DNA from: Symsagittifera roscoffensis
Taxonomy: Eukaryota; Xenacoelomorpha; Acoela; Convolutidae
Length of the DNA stretch: 64,000 bases
Reading direction: 5' to 3'
NCBI RefSeq assembly: GCF_963678635.1
Contig: NC_087071.1
Location: 4,727,624 to 4,791,623, forward strand
Positions within the stretch are counted from its first letter, which is position 1. Each line of letters begins with the position of its first letter. Below are positions 23,753 to 35,495 of the stretch, piece after piece. The position numbers and the translations under genes are program-made. The notes under the pieces are model-generated. The model did not search any database and was not told the origin of the DNA. It saw only the letters and a list, made by a program, of their open reading frames with translations.

Positions 23753-24723
23753 ATTAAAATATGACTCAACTACTCTCTTTATGTCCGGTTTTTTAGGATC
23801 CTCGCCTATTTCTGGTTCTAGGTCACCTGTCTCTCTTGCTATTCTTATTTTTTGTATTATTAATTTTTAAGTGTGGGTAAGTCCCACCTCCACTCCCCGG
23901 ACAAAAATATCCATCGACGTCCCCGTCGATCGCATACCGGAGATTAAATTGAGATTGGATGGATGCGGGAATGATTAATTGACCTTCCTAAGCTGTCCTG
24001 GAAGGATTATCTCTGTCGCTACTTACGTATTTCATGCTCTCACGGTCTACGTCCTGGATCGTGACACTGGTCTACTTGGGGTCCGAAGTCATTTCGTTCA
24101 GCCACTCTAAGACGCACACGTTCGCTAATTTTTGTTCGTATGATTGCTGTTGCTCGTCATCGATCTCTACTTCGGTTTAGACCGGTCATCGATCCACTCC
24201 TCGTCTTGGTCATCGACTATGTCTTTAACCTGTGACACGGAAATTCTTCTAGACTCACCAATTTTTCCACTATCTTGTTCGGATCTATTCTTTCCACTAC
24301 GAAGTCATCTCCGAAAGGATTGTACTTCTTCGTGAGTCTTGTCCTGTCACTCTGTCGTGTCTGTATCGCAAACGGTAGGTCTGGTTCCAAATTCGTGAGG
24401 ACCTCCATTTGTTCATGGTCCTGCCAGTTATCTTTTGGGTAGGGTAAGGTTTCTTCATTCGCTTCAATCACCTCATTGGGATCCAGGTCCAGTGGCGGAC
24501 TTGATCCTTCTTCTAGGATTTCATTCCCATCAATCTTTCCTCTAGTGTCCTTCTCATTGACCTCGCAGGAAGGGTCCATCATCAGATAATCCCCTGCTTC
24601 CATGTCTTCAGGTATACACCAGTCTTCCATAGATGGGTTGTGTGGCTCAATATTTTCGAAGTGAGCGGCTCGGCTGATACTCAGTCTGTGAAATCGACCC
24701 TCCTGGTGCACTTCCGTAATCAT
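23753..24723 (-). pseudogene. Gypsy-like pol C-terminal region
   Basis: 24217-24723 is open for 168 codons. It starts with a GPY/F-like motif (MITEVHQEGRFHRLS, then AAHFENIEPHNPS), the usual module after the integrase core. An acidic tail follows with WCIPEDMEAGDYLMMDP and YNPFGDDFVVERID. Downstream (23753-24216) the frame is broken by several stops, but fragments such as VCVLEWLNEMTSDPK remain, linking this region to the macro domain. Confidence 0.65.
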
Positions 24724-24922
24724 GAAGGGTTCCCTCCACTTCTTTAGTCGTTCAGTTCTTGTTGACGTCTTATCACATTCCTTACGTAGACTTGTGGTGA
24801 TGTTTTCTTTACCTCATACTCTGGGTTAAAAAAAGTCAAGAGCAAAGACTTCTCGTGTCAGGTTAACATCATGTGTGGTCTAACTCTGGTGGTGGAATGT
24901 TGCGTGCTATGGTAAGCTCCAC

Positions 24923-25794
24923 TCACCGTGGAAGGTATCTGTCCCAATCAGTCATGTACCTGGAACAATATACCCTCAGCATCGACACCAGCGTCCGATG
25001 TTGCCTCTCCACTTTCGTCTGGGGATGGTATGACGTGGAATGAGTTTGGACCACCTGAGAGCGTCTCATGAGCTCTTTACTAAGTTCTCCTACTAAAGAT
25101 GTTCCATTATACGACTGAAGCGTCATCGGACAACCATGTCTCGCTATCCACATATTGATTAGATGATCGCACGTCTCTTCTGCTGAGGCAGTTATGAAGG
25201 GCACGGCCTCTGCATATTTCGTGATGTGGTCAATCATGACCAAGACTTGTTTGTAACCACTGTCTGTCATACATATCTTTTGATGATCAATCTGCACCAC
25301 CTCGTTAAATTCAGATGATTCAATCGACTGCAAGGAAAATTGCAATTTCCTTGGATCCTTGACCTGTTGATATGGCAGACATGCTTTTTTCATTCCAGGC
25401 AACAACTCAAAGCGCCTCAGAGTACTCTGTTTTTTGTTTGTCAATTCCCTGATGGCCCATCTGATCATGCGACTTGAAAAAAATATCTCATCGCATTATA
25501 TTTGTACAGGACTTTGTCTTCTTCTCTTTTCTTGCAAGCCACGATTCCGTCCTTTTTCAGATATAACCTTTCCTCTTCCTGCATAAAGTACTGTCTCAGA
25601 ATACGGTAAGTGTCTTCCTCCAGGTCACCTTTGTCTAGTGCTCCATTTTCTATCCACCTTTTCATGTTGCTCGTCATGCGGTCATTTCTTTGCGCTCTTA
25701 GTAGATCCGAGAGTCTGTATCTCGCCTTCAAGTATGTCTTCGTGACCCTCAATTGACTATTCATTTCATCGGGCTTATGCGTGCCATCTAACAA
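24923..25794 (-). pseudogene. Gypsy-like integrase (inactive)
   Basis: 25465-25794 precedes the zinc-binding region and 24923-25468 is the catalytic core. A frame change separates them and has cost most of the HHCC finger, of which CLPYQQVKDPRK keeps only one cysteine. The first catalytic Asp is in VVQIDHQKICM. The second should be in QSDNG but reads QSYNGTSLVG (codon at 25109-25111, Asp to Tyr). The Glu lies in HPQTKVERQHRT. The C-terminal frame is lost after DWDRYLPR. Integration could not be catalysed by this copy. Confidence 0.85.
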
Positions 25795-26718
25795 TTTTTC
25801 GCCAATGGCTCTGTTTTTTGTCTGAACGGTTGAAGATCAGTCATGACCACTTCTTTCTGCGGCAACAAACTCATCGATCGTTTCGCTATTGCTATTGTGT
25901 CTAGATCATCCGCTGCGTTGTCAAAGACTGTTTCGCTGGGTACCAGGTAGCGATCACTGTCAGGGTCTTGATATAACTCTCTGTCCAGGTCTGTTGCTCG
26001 GGTCTCCACTAGTAACGTGTGGATCGCTAGCTCTGACAACTCTTCCCGTGCTCTTCCTGTCTCAGTAGGTTTGGTGTCAATTCCTGATTTCTTCGAGTTG
26101 TCATCAAGGAAGAGTCTGCCACGTTTCTTCTTCGGTAGTATGTTTCACCTTCGGTTTCAGTTTTATGCACTCTGCTCAGGCATCTGAACTCCCAGGCCAA
26201 AATTTTATCCTCCAGTTCTTGTTCCTCAACATGAACATTTTCCTCTTTTGGGGTATCGAGGACAATAGTTGCTGAACTATCGTCCAACAAAATTTTTCAT
26301 TTTCCTTGTGTTGACGTCTTGACGGCCTAATCTTTACTTTCTCACTGACTGATAGCGATGCCATGGCTGCTGCCCACTCGGGGTCATCTTTATTCACGTC
26401 TCTCTCCAACAATCCACCCAGCATCCGCATCATTTGCGGTGTGACCTGCACCGTTTTATCCAGCAATGAGAGGATGTTTATGTTCATACGAGAGAGTTCC
26501 TTTTTGAGAGACCAGGTTTGAGAGACCAGGTTTGAACGTAGCAACAGATGCAAAGGCACTGGGTCCTTCCTCGATAAGATCTTCATTTCTGCTGCCTTTT
26601 CCACCGGTAACTCGGGGTGTCCCGGAATTGGATGTCCAGTTTTGTCGAACCATCTTGTTAAGGGAAGCGCCTCATAAGTTTCTTTGTTCAGAAACGAGGA
26701 CCATTCCCTGATTTCCAT
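25788..26718 (-). pseudogene. Pol linker between RNase H and integrase
   Basis: Two or three overlapping open pieces (26176-26718, 26027-26290, 25788-26039) encode a long acidic linker between RNase H and integrase. Recognisable parts are LPLTRWFDKTGHPIPGHPEL near the start and YQDPDSDRYLVPSE near the end. A 14-bp tandem duplication (26506-26519 and 26520-26533) has inserted extra residues into the first piece. I know no function for the linker. Confidence 0.6.
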
Positions 26719-27300
26719 TTGATTGGCTTGCTTCTGTTCCCGTCTTTCATAAACTCAGTCCTCTTGCTGAGGCTGTCAGCATTCTGGTGTTTGTCACGCA
26801 TCCGCCGCTCGGTTATCATGTGGTAGCCTTCTAACCTGACTATCCATCGACCAATATAGCTCTGGTCCATCGAGTACGTCTTCAAACAGGATGACGCTGT
26901 TTTGTCCACGCGCAGCTTAAAGGGAGCGCTCCCTAAGTATGCGCGGTACTTCTCCACGAATGTGACTACTGTAAAAATTTCTGCCTACGGTATTTCATTT
27001 TAGTGTCACTCAAGACTTTACTGCCATATGCAATGGGACGGAGAACTGCTCCCCCATTCCATTCTTGCTCCTGATGCAGTATTCCTTAGATGGCTACTAC
27101 TAAAGCATCAGTTTCGAGAACGGACATGCCCTTTTCTGTGGGCATAACTAGCACTGGCGCCTCGAACAGTTCCCGCTTTCTGTTCTCGAAGGCAGCTTGA
27201 GTTCCATTCGAACTGCTTTCCTTTGCTGCGCATCGGTTTCTGCATGGGTTACACATTTTCTGCGTATACTTTTATGAACTCACGGTAGTAATTGGCAAAC
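26719..27300 (-). pseudogene. Gypsy-like RNase H
   Basis: The piece 26688-26957 carries the end of the RNase H domain (VEKYRAYLGSAPFKLRVDK, then RDKHQNADSLSKR, the typical C-terminal motif). Upstream, 26958-27300 holds the connection and the first catalytic region but is broken in all frames. The DNRAL type motif reads VDKTAS here, so a catalytic aspartate neighbourhood is degraded. Confidence 0.7.
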
Positions 27301-28060
27301 CCCAGGAAGCTCATGAGTTGTGTGTCCGTTCTGGTTTTTTCCATGTCAACGCGGCCTCCACTGCCTCCGGGTTCGGCCTTACGCCATTCCTGTCCACCGT
27401 TCTTCCTAGTCACTTGATTGAATCTCTAAGGATTTCCATTTCTAGCGTTGGCACTTCAAGCCTGCTCTTTTCGTGCAACCAAAGACCTCATCGAGTCGAT
27501 CAATGTGGTCTGCCAAGGCTGCCAAGGTGGATGTTGCTATGACCACGTCATCCACGTAACACATCACAAGATTCCCATACTTCTTAGTTACTCTGGTCAA
27601 AGCCTGGGACATCAGTCTTTGGAAGGTCGCCATGGCGTTGCACAAGCAAATGGGCATCCTCTTCCACTGGTATATTCCCAATTCACATGCGAATCCGGTC
27701 TTTTATCTGTCTTTCCTCCGCAGAGGGACCTGCCAGAAGGCAGAACCCAAGCCCAGTGTAGTGAAGAACTTGGCGTCGCCAAGTTTCGAGAGGCTCTCGT
27801 CTATTTGCGGTATCAGACAGGCATCTTTTGTTGTCACTGCGTTCAGGTAACAAAAATCGCAACAAAACTCAACCTGCCCCACTTTTTTGGCCATGACAAC
27901 CCCACAAGCCCAAGGCAATTTCGAGGGTTCAACCAAGTCAAAATTGAGCAACACTTCTATTTCCGCTCGGCACTCTTCCGATTTATGAGGCGTCATTCGT
28001 TTTGCACTTTCCTTATGAGGAAGGGCGCCTTCCTCTAATTCGATTTCGTGTTCGAAAAAG
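27301..28060 (-). pseudogene. Gypsy-like reverse transcriptase (inactive)
   Basis: 27703-27996 covers fingers and palm (PWACGVVMAKK, FCCDFCYLNAVT, LGDAKFFTTLGLGSAFWQVP) and 27442-27681 continues (YQWKRMPICLCNA, then MCYVDDVVIAT with YVDD at 27547-27558). The motif A aspartate is replaced by Gly (codon at 27751-27753, LDL to LGL), which abolishes the metal site. A frame change near 27690 separates the pieces. The family placement is Ty3/gypsy. Confidence 0.9.
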
Positions 28061-28299
28061 TTTCAACAACCGATATCTTCTTTATGTTTTGGAAACACGT
28101 CCTCGTTCCGATTTAAAACCGCCCTCAATGATTCAAAAACTCCCTCACCTATTTTCTCTCTCAAGTGTTCTATCTACCGCAAATCCGGTTTGTCGGATTC
28201 TAGTTCGTATGACGAGGGGCGTTCTGAAAACATCGAGCAGCTCGAAAAGCCGTCATCCGTTTCGGATTCCTTGAAAACAGTTTTTAGATAGAAAAAAAA

Positions 28300-29400
28300 T
28301 CATTAATTCTCTTCAAAAATTTATCTTTATCGGCATGATTTGGGCTCAAAGTCGGTCTTCATCGGCAAAGCGTAGCCAAGTTTCTTTCCATTTGGATTGG
28401 AACCGTGGTGTCCAGTGAGTTCAATAACACGCTGACACACAGTCCGTTTCGTGTTACTGAAAAGCTCGGCCCTAAAATCACTGAGCTTTGACTATTTGGT
28501 TTGGGTACCAGGCAAACCTGTTTACCATCACTTAACGAGTTTAAGTTTCCCATCCTAAAAATTGCTACTACAGCTTGTCCCGGCTGTAATTTTACTTTTC
28601 TATGTAGAAAAAATTGGCACCTTGTTTTTATCTGTTATTATTCTATTGATTGGTCGCTTAACATACTTCAGGTCCGGGTTTCTAATCCTTATTAGGCCAT
28701 TGTTCAAGACAATCATCACATCGAAATTTCCCAAGATGATTTGGTCGGAGTCGTCTAAGTTCTCTACCACCAGGAAGATCATCCAAGCTCCCGTCCTCCC
28801 ATGTGAAGGACCGTTGACGGTATTATTCCGGCTACGTAGATTGCTCCGGGGTTTGCGGCCGCTAATCTGAGGTTCGTCGGAATTAGTCTTCCCTCGTGAA
28901 GCCCATTCTTTCCCAAGTCTTTAATGGCATCACGCTTACCACTGCTCTTGTATCCAGAAGTCCTGTCACTTCATTTTCTTCCCATCGGCGTCGAGCAGAT
29001 GTGCAGTCACATCTGCGTCGTACCCTATGTGTACTGCATCTTGCTCCATCATGGCATCATGACCTTAAGTTCTTCCTGACCCAAATAGATCTGCCCTATT
29101 TGGTCACTATCTGTTGTGACATAAGTCCTGGTATAGATACTGATCCCGTCCACCTTGAACATCACCTGATATGGTCCATAGACCTCCACGAAGCGCCCGC
29201 TGAGTTTCTTTATTCGGGGGTCACCTGCATATGTATCTAAATGCATCATAGTGCACTCTGAGGGTTCACTTAGATTCCTGATCGCCTGATGTTCCGCAAT
29301 TGAAATTATTGACTGTATTTTGCTTCCCTGTGGCACCATAACGAACGTCTGCCTGGAAATCACCTTTAGTTTCATGCTCAAACTGCTTGGTCCTTTCGTT
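28300..29400 (-). pseudogene. Gypsy-like aspartic protease region, copy 1
   Basis: 29049-29381 encodes the pre-protease segment (MVPQGSKIQSIISIAEHQ, TYVTTDSDQIGQIYLG). The retropepsin motif follows as LLDTRAVVSVMP: the DTG catalytic triplet reads DTR (Gly to Arg, codon 28946-28948). FLVVENLDDSDQ, NGLIRIRNPD and SVTRNGLCVSVLLNSLD continue to 28359. Several stops and frame changes break it. It is duplicated at 32886-33955. Confidence 0.75.
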
Positions 29401-29964
29401 TCTTCGACTTCCGATGCTTCAAAAGCGTTTAGTTTTTCCTATTTTTCTCATTCTCTAGTTTCGAGCTTCACCTTTTGTTCGATCTCCTTCGTCGCCAACT
29501 CCTGCAGGACTTTGTTTAAAGCATCCCTCGCGGCTGCCCTATAGTCGATCTTAAAGTCATCTGCCGCCGTCACTGGTTCAGATTCCTTCTTCTTCAGTTA
29601 CTAACTGCAACTTCTTTGTTGTCAATTCTTGCGGCTTCTCTTTTCTGCGTGCCTTCGCTTCCCTCAACAGTCGAGTTTTGCTGGCTTTCACACACGGTAA
29701 AGCTTCATCATGCCTTGGATGCTTGATGTCTGCCACAGCATCCCAAAATTGTGGAAAATCCGATTTAAAATGACCCTCCAAGTTACAAAAGAAACACCTT
29801 GGGCTGGATTTCGCAGTTAATCCCCTCATGAAATCTTCATGATCGACCTCATCTTCATCCTCGAGGCTAAAGCCTATCGCTTCCATTGCCTGTTTGTAGG
29901 TTAGGCATGCTGACACATGATGAACCGTCGAACTGCAATTCGCACAATAGCATCTGTTGTCCAT
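29401..29964 (-). pseudogene. Gag nucleocapsid zinc knuckles, copy 1
   Basis: 29578-29964 is open for 128 codons. The first knuckle CANCSSTVHHVSAC fits C-x2-C-x4-H-x4-C exactly. The second (CFFCNLEGHFKSDF) has lost its last cysteine to Phe. A Lys-rich helix follows (LLREAKARRKEKPQEL), then the link to the protease. Zinc knuckles bind the element RNA during packaging. Confidence 0.8.
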
Positions 29965-30929
29965 GTCGTTCCTTGGTTTGTACCAATTGTTACCCTGGTT
30001 AGCTGTTCCATTGTTAAAAATGTCATTATTGTTTTTGTATTAGCCATATCTCGATGGGGGGTTTTAGTAAAAAATCTTCCTTCCACTTGAGTCTCAACTC
30101 CTCTGGTGTTGGCGCATTGGTTGAAAGTGTTGTTTAATGTGTCGCTAACAACGTTCGAAGCTCGTCATTCTTCACAACGTCGATGAATTTTGAAGCTACT
30201 GCTAGGTTTATCCTGCTGTTTGACTCATCTGGTTGACTACGACTTCTAAGCACCTCCAACTCATTTAAAAACTTGTCTATCATCTCGGGTTCACGTTGCC
30301 TCCGTTTCTAGAAGCGCATCATTGCTTGGAGTCCTTGTACTCCTGAGCCAAAATGATTTAACAAGATTTCAAAGTTATTCTCAGATTTGCCCCGCTGGAA
30401 TCGTTTTTTGGCCATCACGAAGTTTAGGGCTGTCCCTTCTATGTGGCTGGTGAGCGCACTGCTTTTTTTGTCTTTCTGTCAAGTCTTCCTCTTCAGAAAG
30501 TAGTTTCATTACTTCTATCCAGGTATCAATACAGCCATTAGGTTCGTATTCAGAGCATCCTAGTTTCTTAAAAACCCTTCTGGACTTTTCACTCCGATCA
30601 CTGGTCTTAAATAACATCGTACGGAAAGTTTCCAAGGACCTGTTCAGAGATTCAAAGGCTGTGGCCATTGATGTTGCGTCCCTTGAATGCCCCGCTTGAG
30701 CATCATAGCCCTCTGATAGAGGCTCTGGGTTTTCCCTTGCGTTCGAATCAATGGGATGACTTCTCCCTTGATACGCATGACCCCAGTTCACGGAATCACG
30801 TCTCCCAGTCGCATGTGTGTCTTGTACAGGTCGTTCGTTTGAGGTCGGTCTGTTGCCAATTGAACTTTCTCTGATGTTTGGGACCCGCGGCCTATTGTCC
30901 CCTATGGCAAAGCTGGATGAACTGCCCAT
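29965..30929 (-). pseudogene. Gag capsid region, copy 1
   Basis: Retrotransposon gag/capsid-type sequence: RVFKKLGCSEYEPNGCIDTW and WIEVMKLLSEEEDL, then, in a changed frame, KFLNELEVLRSRSQPDESN and LAVASKFIDVVKNDELRTML. A premature TAG at 30308-30310 (where copy 3 has GAG) and frame changes inactivate it. The stretch of about 720 bp from 30174 to 30896 is almost identical to 34749-35481. Confidence 0.75.
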
Positions 30930-32309
30930 TCATCTCGTGGATCCATATGTCCTTCCTCTATTGGGTTGCTCATTGAAGTTCACTCTCGGCTCCCTGCTGG
31001 GTTCTCCTGAGTTTTCTTCCCCACTCCTCGATCCACTCCTGTTTCCTAGGATTGCATCCAACCTATCCATGAGAGTCTGAGTGCGCCTCTCCATCATCGC
31101 GTCTATTCTCGTGTGAAGAGTTCCAAGAGTCTGCTCTTATTGAATTCTCAACTTCTCCATGTCATCTCTCAATCGTGTCTCCCTTTGCTCAGCTTGCCTT
31201 GTCATTCGTGACAAGTTTTTGGCCAAGTGATAATCCGTCCTCTTCGTCTAGCACTTTTCACTTCTGCTGAATTCTTTTCTGTTGCGGTTGATCTCTTACC
31301 GCAGGCTTTCTCTCTCGACCTGAACTGCCCTCTCTAGTTCACTCATTCTTAAGGACATCTGTTCGTTCTGTTCTCCTATACTATTCACTATGTTGGTCAA
31401 GGCTTTTTCGATTGAATGTCCGTTGTCCACCAATGGCGTCACACTGGTGGTGTCACCCTATCCGTTTCAGGCAGCTTGGTTCTGGTCGAGATTCGAGTCT
31501 TACTTCTCTGCTCCGACGTCTCCTCATAATCCGCTTCTGGATCCGCCGGTCGGTTACCTGGCCTTGCATTTCTGTTCTTCCCAATTTGCACTTCCGAAAT
31601 CTTCAGGGTCACAAAATCGCCCGACTGGTTTGATCCATTTGTGGTCTTGTTTATTGTTCTGACCACACCAGATCTGTCCGTAGAGCCAGTCTCCCTATTG
31701 GTGTATGCTATTGGAGCTTATTTGAGGTTGGAACTCATCTTGTTCGTCATCGACTTCCTCCTCTTCCTGTGTTTCTGCTTCATCACCTGTACCCATTTCC
31801 ATGGTAAATGCAAAGAATTTTCCCAAAGTGTTCTTAGCTCGTTCTGAAAACGAGGAGAGAACTGCCGGTTTCTCCGTCACCCCATGCCTTACAGTGTTGT
31901 CAGTGGGTAACCTTGTAGTCGCCACGTTTTTAGTTGAGATATCGGACAGTTCCGGCATCTCTTCTCGGTCTAGAGTCCCAGTGGAAGTGGCAAAACCTTG
32001 GCCTTGTTCTACAGGAGTATATCCACACGACAATCTTCTGTTCCCGTTCCCTTCCGTTCCACGTCCTGTCCAATTCTCATCCAAGGCAGGGTCCGGATGG
32101 ATATCTACTTCTAACGTTGCTTTTTGTTCTTCTGAGGACTTTTGACTCCTGGTTTCAACCGTTCCGCCTGAAATTTTCTTCCCTTTGTTGTTCCGGGTCC
32201 GTGCGATTCTTTCCACAAAAGGGTCATTCATTGCCTTTCTTTGATTTTCTGGTATGAATTTCCTACAGCGATCACTTAGATTAGGTATCCATTACTTGTC
32301 TACACTCAT
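30930..32309 (-). pseudogene. Gag N-terminal region, copy 1
   Basis: Start ATG at 32307-32309, followed five codons later by TAA (32292-32294). The remainder is open in pieces (31695-32231, 31439-31666). It is a low-complexity, acidic N-terminal gag: VDIHPDPALDENWTGRGTEG, an EEEEVDDEQDE tract, then IGEQNEQMSLRMSELERAVQ, a likely coiled coil. Copy 3 (43142-44188) is the best preserved version. Confidence 0.7.
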
Positions 32310-32548
32310 TTTCCATATCATTTCCTATCGCTTATGCGATCAATTGGATTGCTAAGGTTCGTATTGTTCGATTTCTGAAAAAAATTACAGAACACAATAA
32401 ATTCCAAAAGTTTCACTAAAATCGTGACCAAGAATCCTTGTATGTTATCACAGTGCAGTGTGTATACAGTTTATTTACAATGATTGATTGTTGGTTATTG
32501 GATTTGAAGCTAGCACAAATCGAAGAAATCAATATATTTAAAAGATAA
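32310..32548 (-). other. Element leader (5' UTR), copy 1
   Basis: About 240 bp upstream of gag. It is conserved at 36875-37112 and at 44159-44405. In this copy the homology stops at 32548 (after AAAAGATA), is followed by about 12 unrelated bases, and then the second copy of the protease region begins. That is a tandem-duplication junction. Confidence 0.7.
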
Positions 32549-32560
32549 CCTTTTTTCGTC

Positions 32561-33990
32561 TTGCAATTTCCTTATGAGGAAGGGCGCCTTCCTCTAATTC
32601 GATTTCGTGTTCGAAAAAGTTTTAACAACCGATATCTGCCTTATGTTTTGGAAACACGTCCTCGTTCCGATTTAAAACCGCCCTCAATGATTCAAAAACT
32701 CCCTCACCTATTTTCTCTCTCAAGTGTTCTATCTACCGCAAATCCGGTTTGTCGGATTCTAGTTCGTATGACGAGGGGCGTTCTGAAAACATCGAGCAGC
32801 TCGAAAAGCCGTCATCCGTTTCGGATTCCTTGAAAACAGTTTTTAGATAGAAAAAAATTCATTAATTCTCTTCAAAAATTTATCTTTATCGGCATGATTT
32901 GGGCTCAAAGTCGGTCTTCATCGGCAAAGCGTAGCCAAGTTTCTTTCCACGCTGGATTGGATCCGTGGTGTCAAGTGAGTTCGATAACACGCTGACACAC
33001 AGTCCGTTTCGTGTTACTGAAAAGCTCAGGTCTAAAACCACTGAGCTTTGACTATTTGGTTTGGGTACCAGGCAAACCTGTTTACCATCACTTAACGAGT
33101 TTAAGTTTCTCATCCTAAAATTTGCTACTACAGCTGGTCCCTGCTATAATTTTATTGTTCTAGGTAAATAAATTGGCACCTTGTTTTTATCTGTTATTAT
33201 TCTATTGCTTGGTCGTTTAACATACTTCCGGTCCGGGTTTCTAGTCCTTATTAGGCCGTTGTTCAAGACAATTATCACATCGAAAATTCCGACGAAGTCA
33301 CGGCCCAAGATGAATTGGTCGGAGTCGTCTAAGTTCTCTACCACCAGGAAGCTCATCCAAGCTTCCGTCCTCCCATGTGAAGGACCGTTGATAGTATTAT
33401 TCCGTCTACGTCGATTGCTCCGCGGTTGGCGGCCGCTAAAATGAGGTTCGTCGGAATTAGATCTTCCCTCGTGAAGCCCATTCTTTCCCAAGTATTTAAT
33501 GGCATCACGCCTACACTTCTCCTGTATCCAGAAGTACTGTCACTCCAATTTTCTTCCCATTGGCGTCGAGCAGATGTGCAGACACATCTGCCTCGTACCC
33601 TTTGTGTACTGCATCTTGCTCCATCATGGCATCATGACCTTAAGTTCTTCCTGACCCAAATAGATCTGCCCTAATTGGTCACTATCTGTTGTGACATAAG
33701 TCCTAGTATAGATACTGATCCCGTCCACCTTCAACATCACATGATATTTCCATAGACCTCCGCGAAGCGCCCGCTGAGTTTCTTTATTCGGGAGTCACCT
33801 GCATATGTATCTAAATGCAGCCTTGTGAACTCTGAGGGTTCACTTAGGTTCCTGATCGCGAGATGTCCCGCAACTGAAATTATTGACTGTATTTTGCTTC
33901 CCTGTGGCACCATAACGAACGTCTGCCCGGAGATCACTTTTAGTTTCATGCTCAAACTGCTTGGTGCTTTCGTTTCCTCGACTTCCGATG
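32561..33990 (-). pseudogene. Gypsy-like protease region, copy 2 (tandem duplicate)
   Basis: Duplicate of 28008-29400, offset about 4.56 kb. It starts abruptly with TTTCCTTATGAGG at 32567, so RT and everything downstream are absent. The retropepsin motif keeps LLDTG, unlike copy 1, but a stop follows three codons later. Readable pieces: 33144-33491 and 33737-33955. Confidence 0.75.
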
Positions 33991-34540
33991 CTTCAAAAGC
34001 GTTTAGCCTTTCCTGAGTTTTCTCATTCTCTAGTTTCGAGCTTCACCTTTTGTTCGATCTCCTTCGTCGCCAACTCCTGCAGGACTTTATTTAAAGCATC
34101 TCTCGCGGCTGCCCTATAGTCGATCTTAAAGTCATCTGCCGCCGTCACTGGTTCAGATTCCTTCTTCTTCAGTTACTAACTGCAACTTCTTTGTTGTCAA
34201 TTCTTGCGGTTTCTCTTTTCTGCGTGCCTTCGCTTCCCTCAACAGTCGAGTTTTGCTGGCTTTCACAAACGGTAAAGCTTCCTCATGCCTTGGATGCTTG
34301 ATGACTGCCACAGCATCCCAAAATTATGGAAAATCCGGTTTAAAATGAACCTCCAAGTTACAAAAGAAACACCTTGGGCCGGATTTCGCAGTTAATCCCC
34401 TCATTAAATCTTCAAGATCCACCTCATCTTCATCCTCGAGGCTAAAGCCTATCGCTTTCATTGCCTGTTTGTAGGTTAGGCATGCTGACACATGATGGTC
34501 CGTCGAACTGCAATTCGCACAATAGCATCTGTTGTCCATG
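33991..34540 (-). pseudogene. Gag nucleocapsid zinc knuckles, copy 2
   Basis: 34324-34539 repeats the first knuckle (CANCSSTDHHVSAC, C-x2-C-x4-H-x4-C). The second knuckle region again reads with a terminal Phe and ends at a TAA near 34324. Confidence 0.75.
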
Positions 34541-35495
34541 TCGTTCCTTGGCTTGTACCAATTGTTACCCTGGTTAGCTGTTCCATTGTTAAAAGTGCCA
34601 AAATTGTTTTTGTAATAGCCAGATCTCGATGGGGGGTCTTAGTAAAAGATATTTCTTCGACTTGAGTCTCAACTCCTCTGGTGTTGGCGCATTGGTTGAA
34701 AGTGGTGTGTAATGTGTAGCTAACATCGTTCGAAGCTCGTCATTCTTCACAACGTCGATGAATTTTGAAGCTACTGCTAGGTTTATCCTGCTGTTTGACT
34801 CATCTGGTTGACTACGACTTCTAAGCACCTCCAACTCATTTAAAAACTTGTCTATCATCTCGGGTTCACGTTGCCTCCGTTTCTAGAAGCGCATCATTGC
34901 TTGGAGTCCTTGTACTCCTGAGCCAAAATGATTTAACAAGATTTCAAAGTTATTCTCAGATTTGCCCCGCTGGAATCGTTTTTTGGCCATCACGAAGTTT
35001 AGGGCTGTCCCTTCTATGTGGCTGGTGAGCGCACTGCTTTTTTTGTCTTTCTGTCAAGTCTTCCTCTTCAGAAAGTAGTTTCATTACTTCTATCCAGGTA
35101 TCAATACAGCCATTAGGTTCGTATTCAGAGCATCCTAGTTTCTTAAAAACCCTTCTGGACTTTTCACTCCGATCACTGGTCTTAAATAACATCGTACGGA
35201 AAGTTTCCAAGGACCTGTTCAGAGATTCAAAGGCTGTGGCCATTGATGTTGCGTCCCTTGAATGCCCCGCTTGAGCATCATAGCCCTCTGATAGAGGCTC
35301 TGGGTTTTCCCTTGCGTTCGAATCAATGGGATGACTTCTCCCTTGATACGCATGACCCCAGTTCACGGAATCACGTCTCCCAGTCGCATGTGTGTCTTGC
35401 ACAGGTCGTTCGTTTGAGGTCGGTCTGTTGCCAATTGAACTTTCTCTGATGTTTGGGACCCGCGGCCTATTGTCCCCTATCTCGAGACTGCCCAT
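34541..35495 (-). pseudogene. Gag capsid region, copy 2
   Basis: Same capsid segment as copy 1, with the same premature TAG (34883-34885) and the same frame breaks. Over about 730 bp it differs from copy 1 at about one site, while flanking gag differs every few tens of bases. Confidence 0.75.

Noticed and set aside
27318-28274. Plus-strand open frames opposite the RT/protease
   Set aside because: They are antisense shadows of a recognised minus-strand pol.
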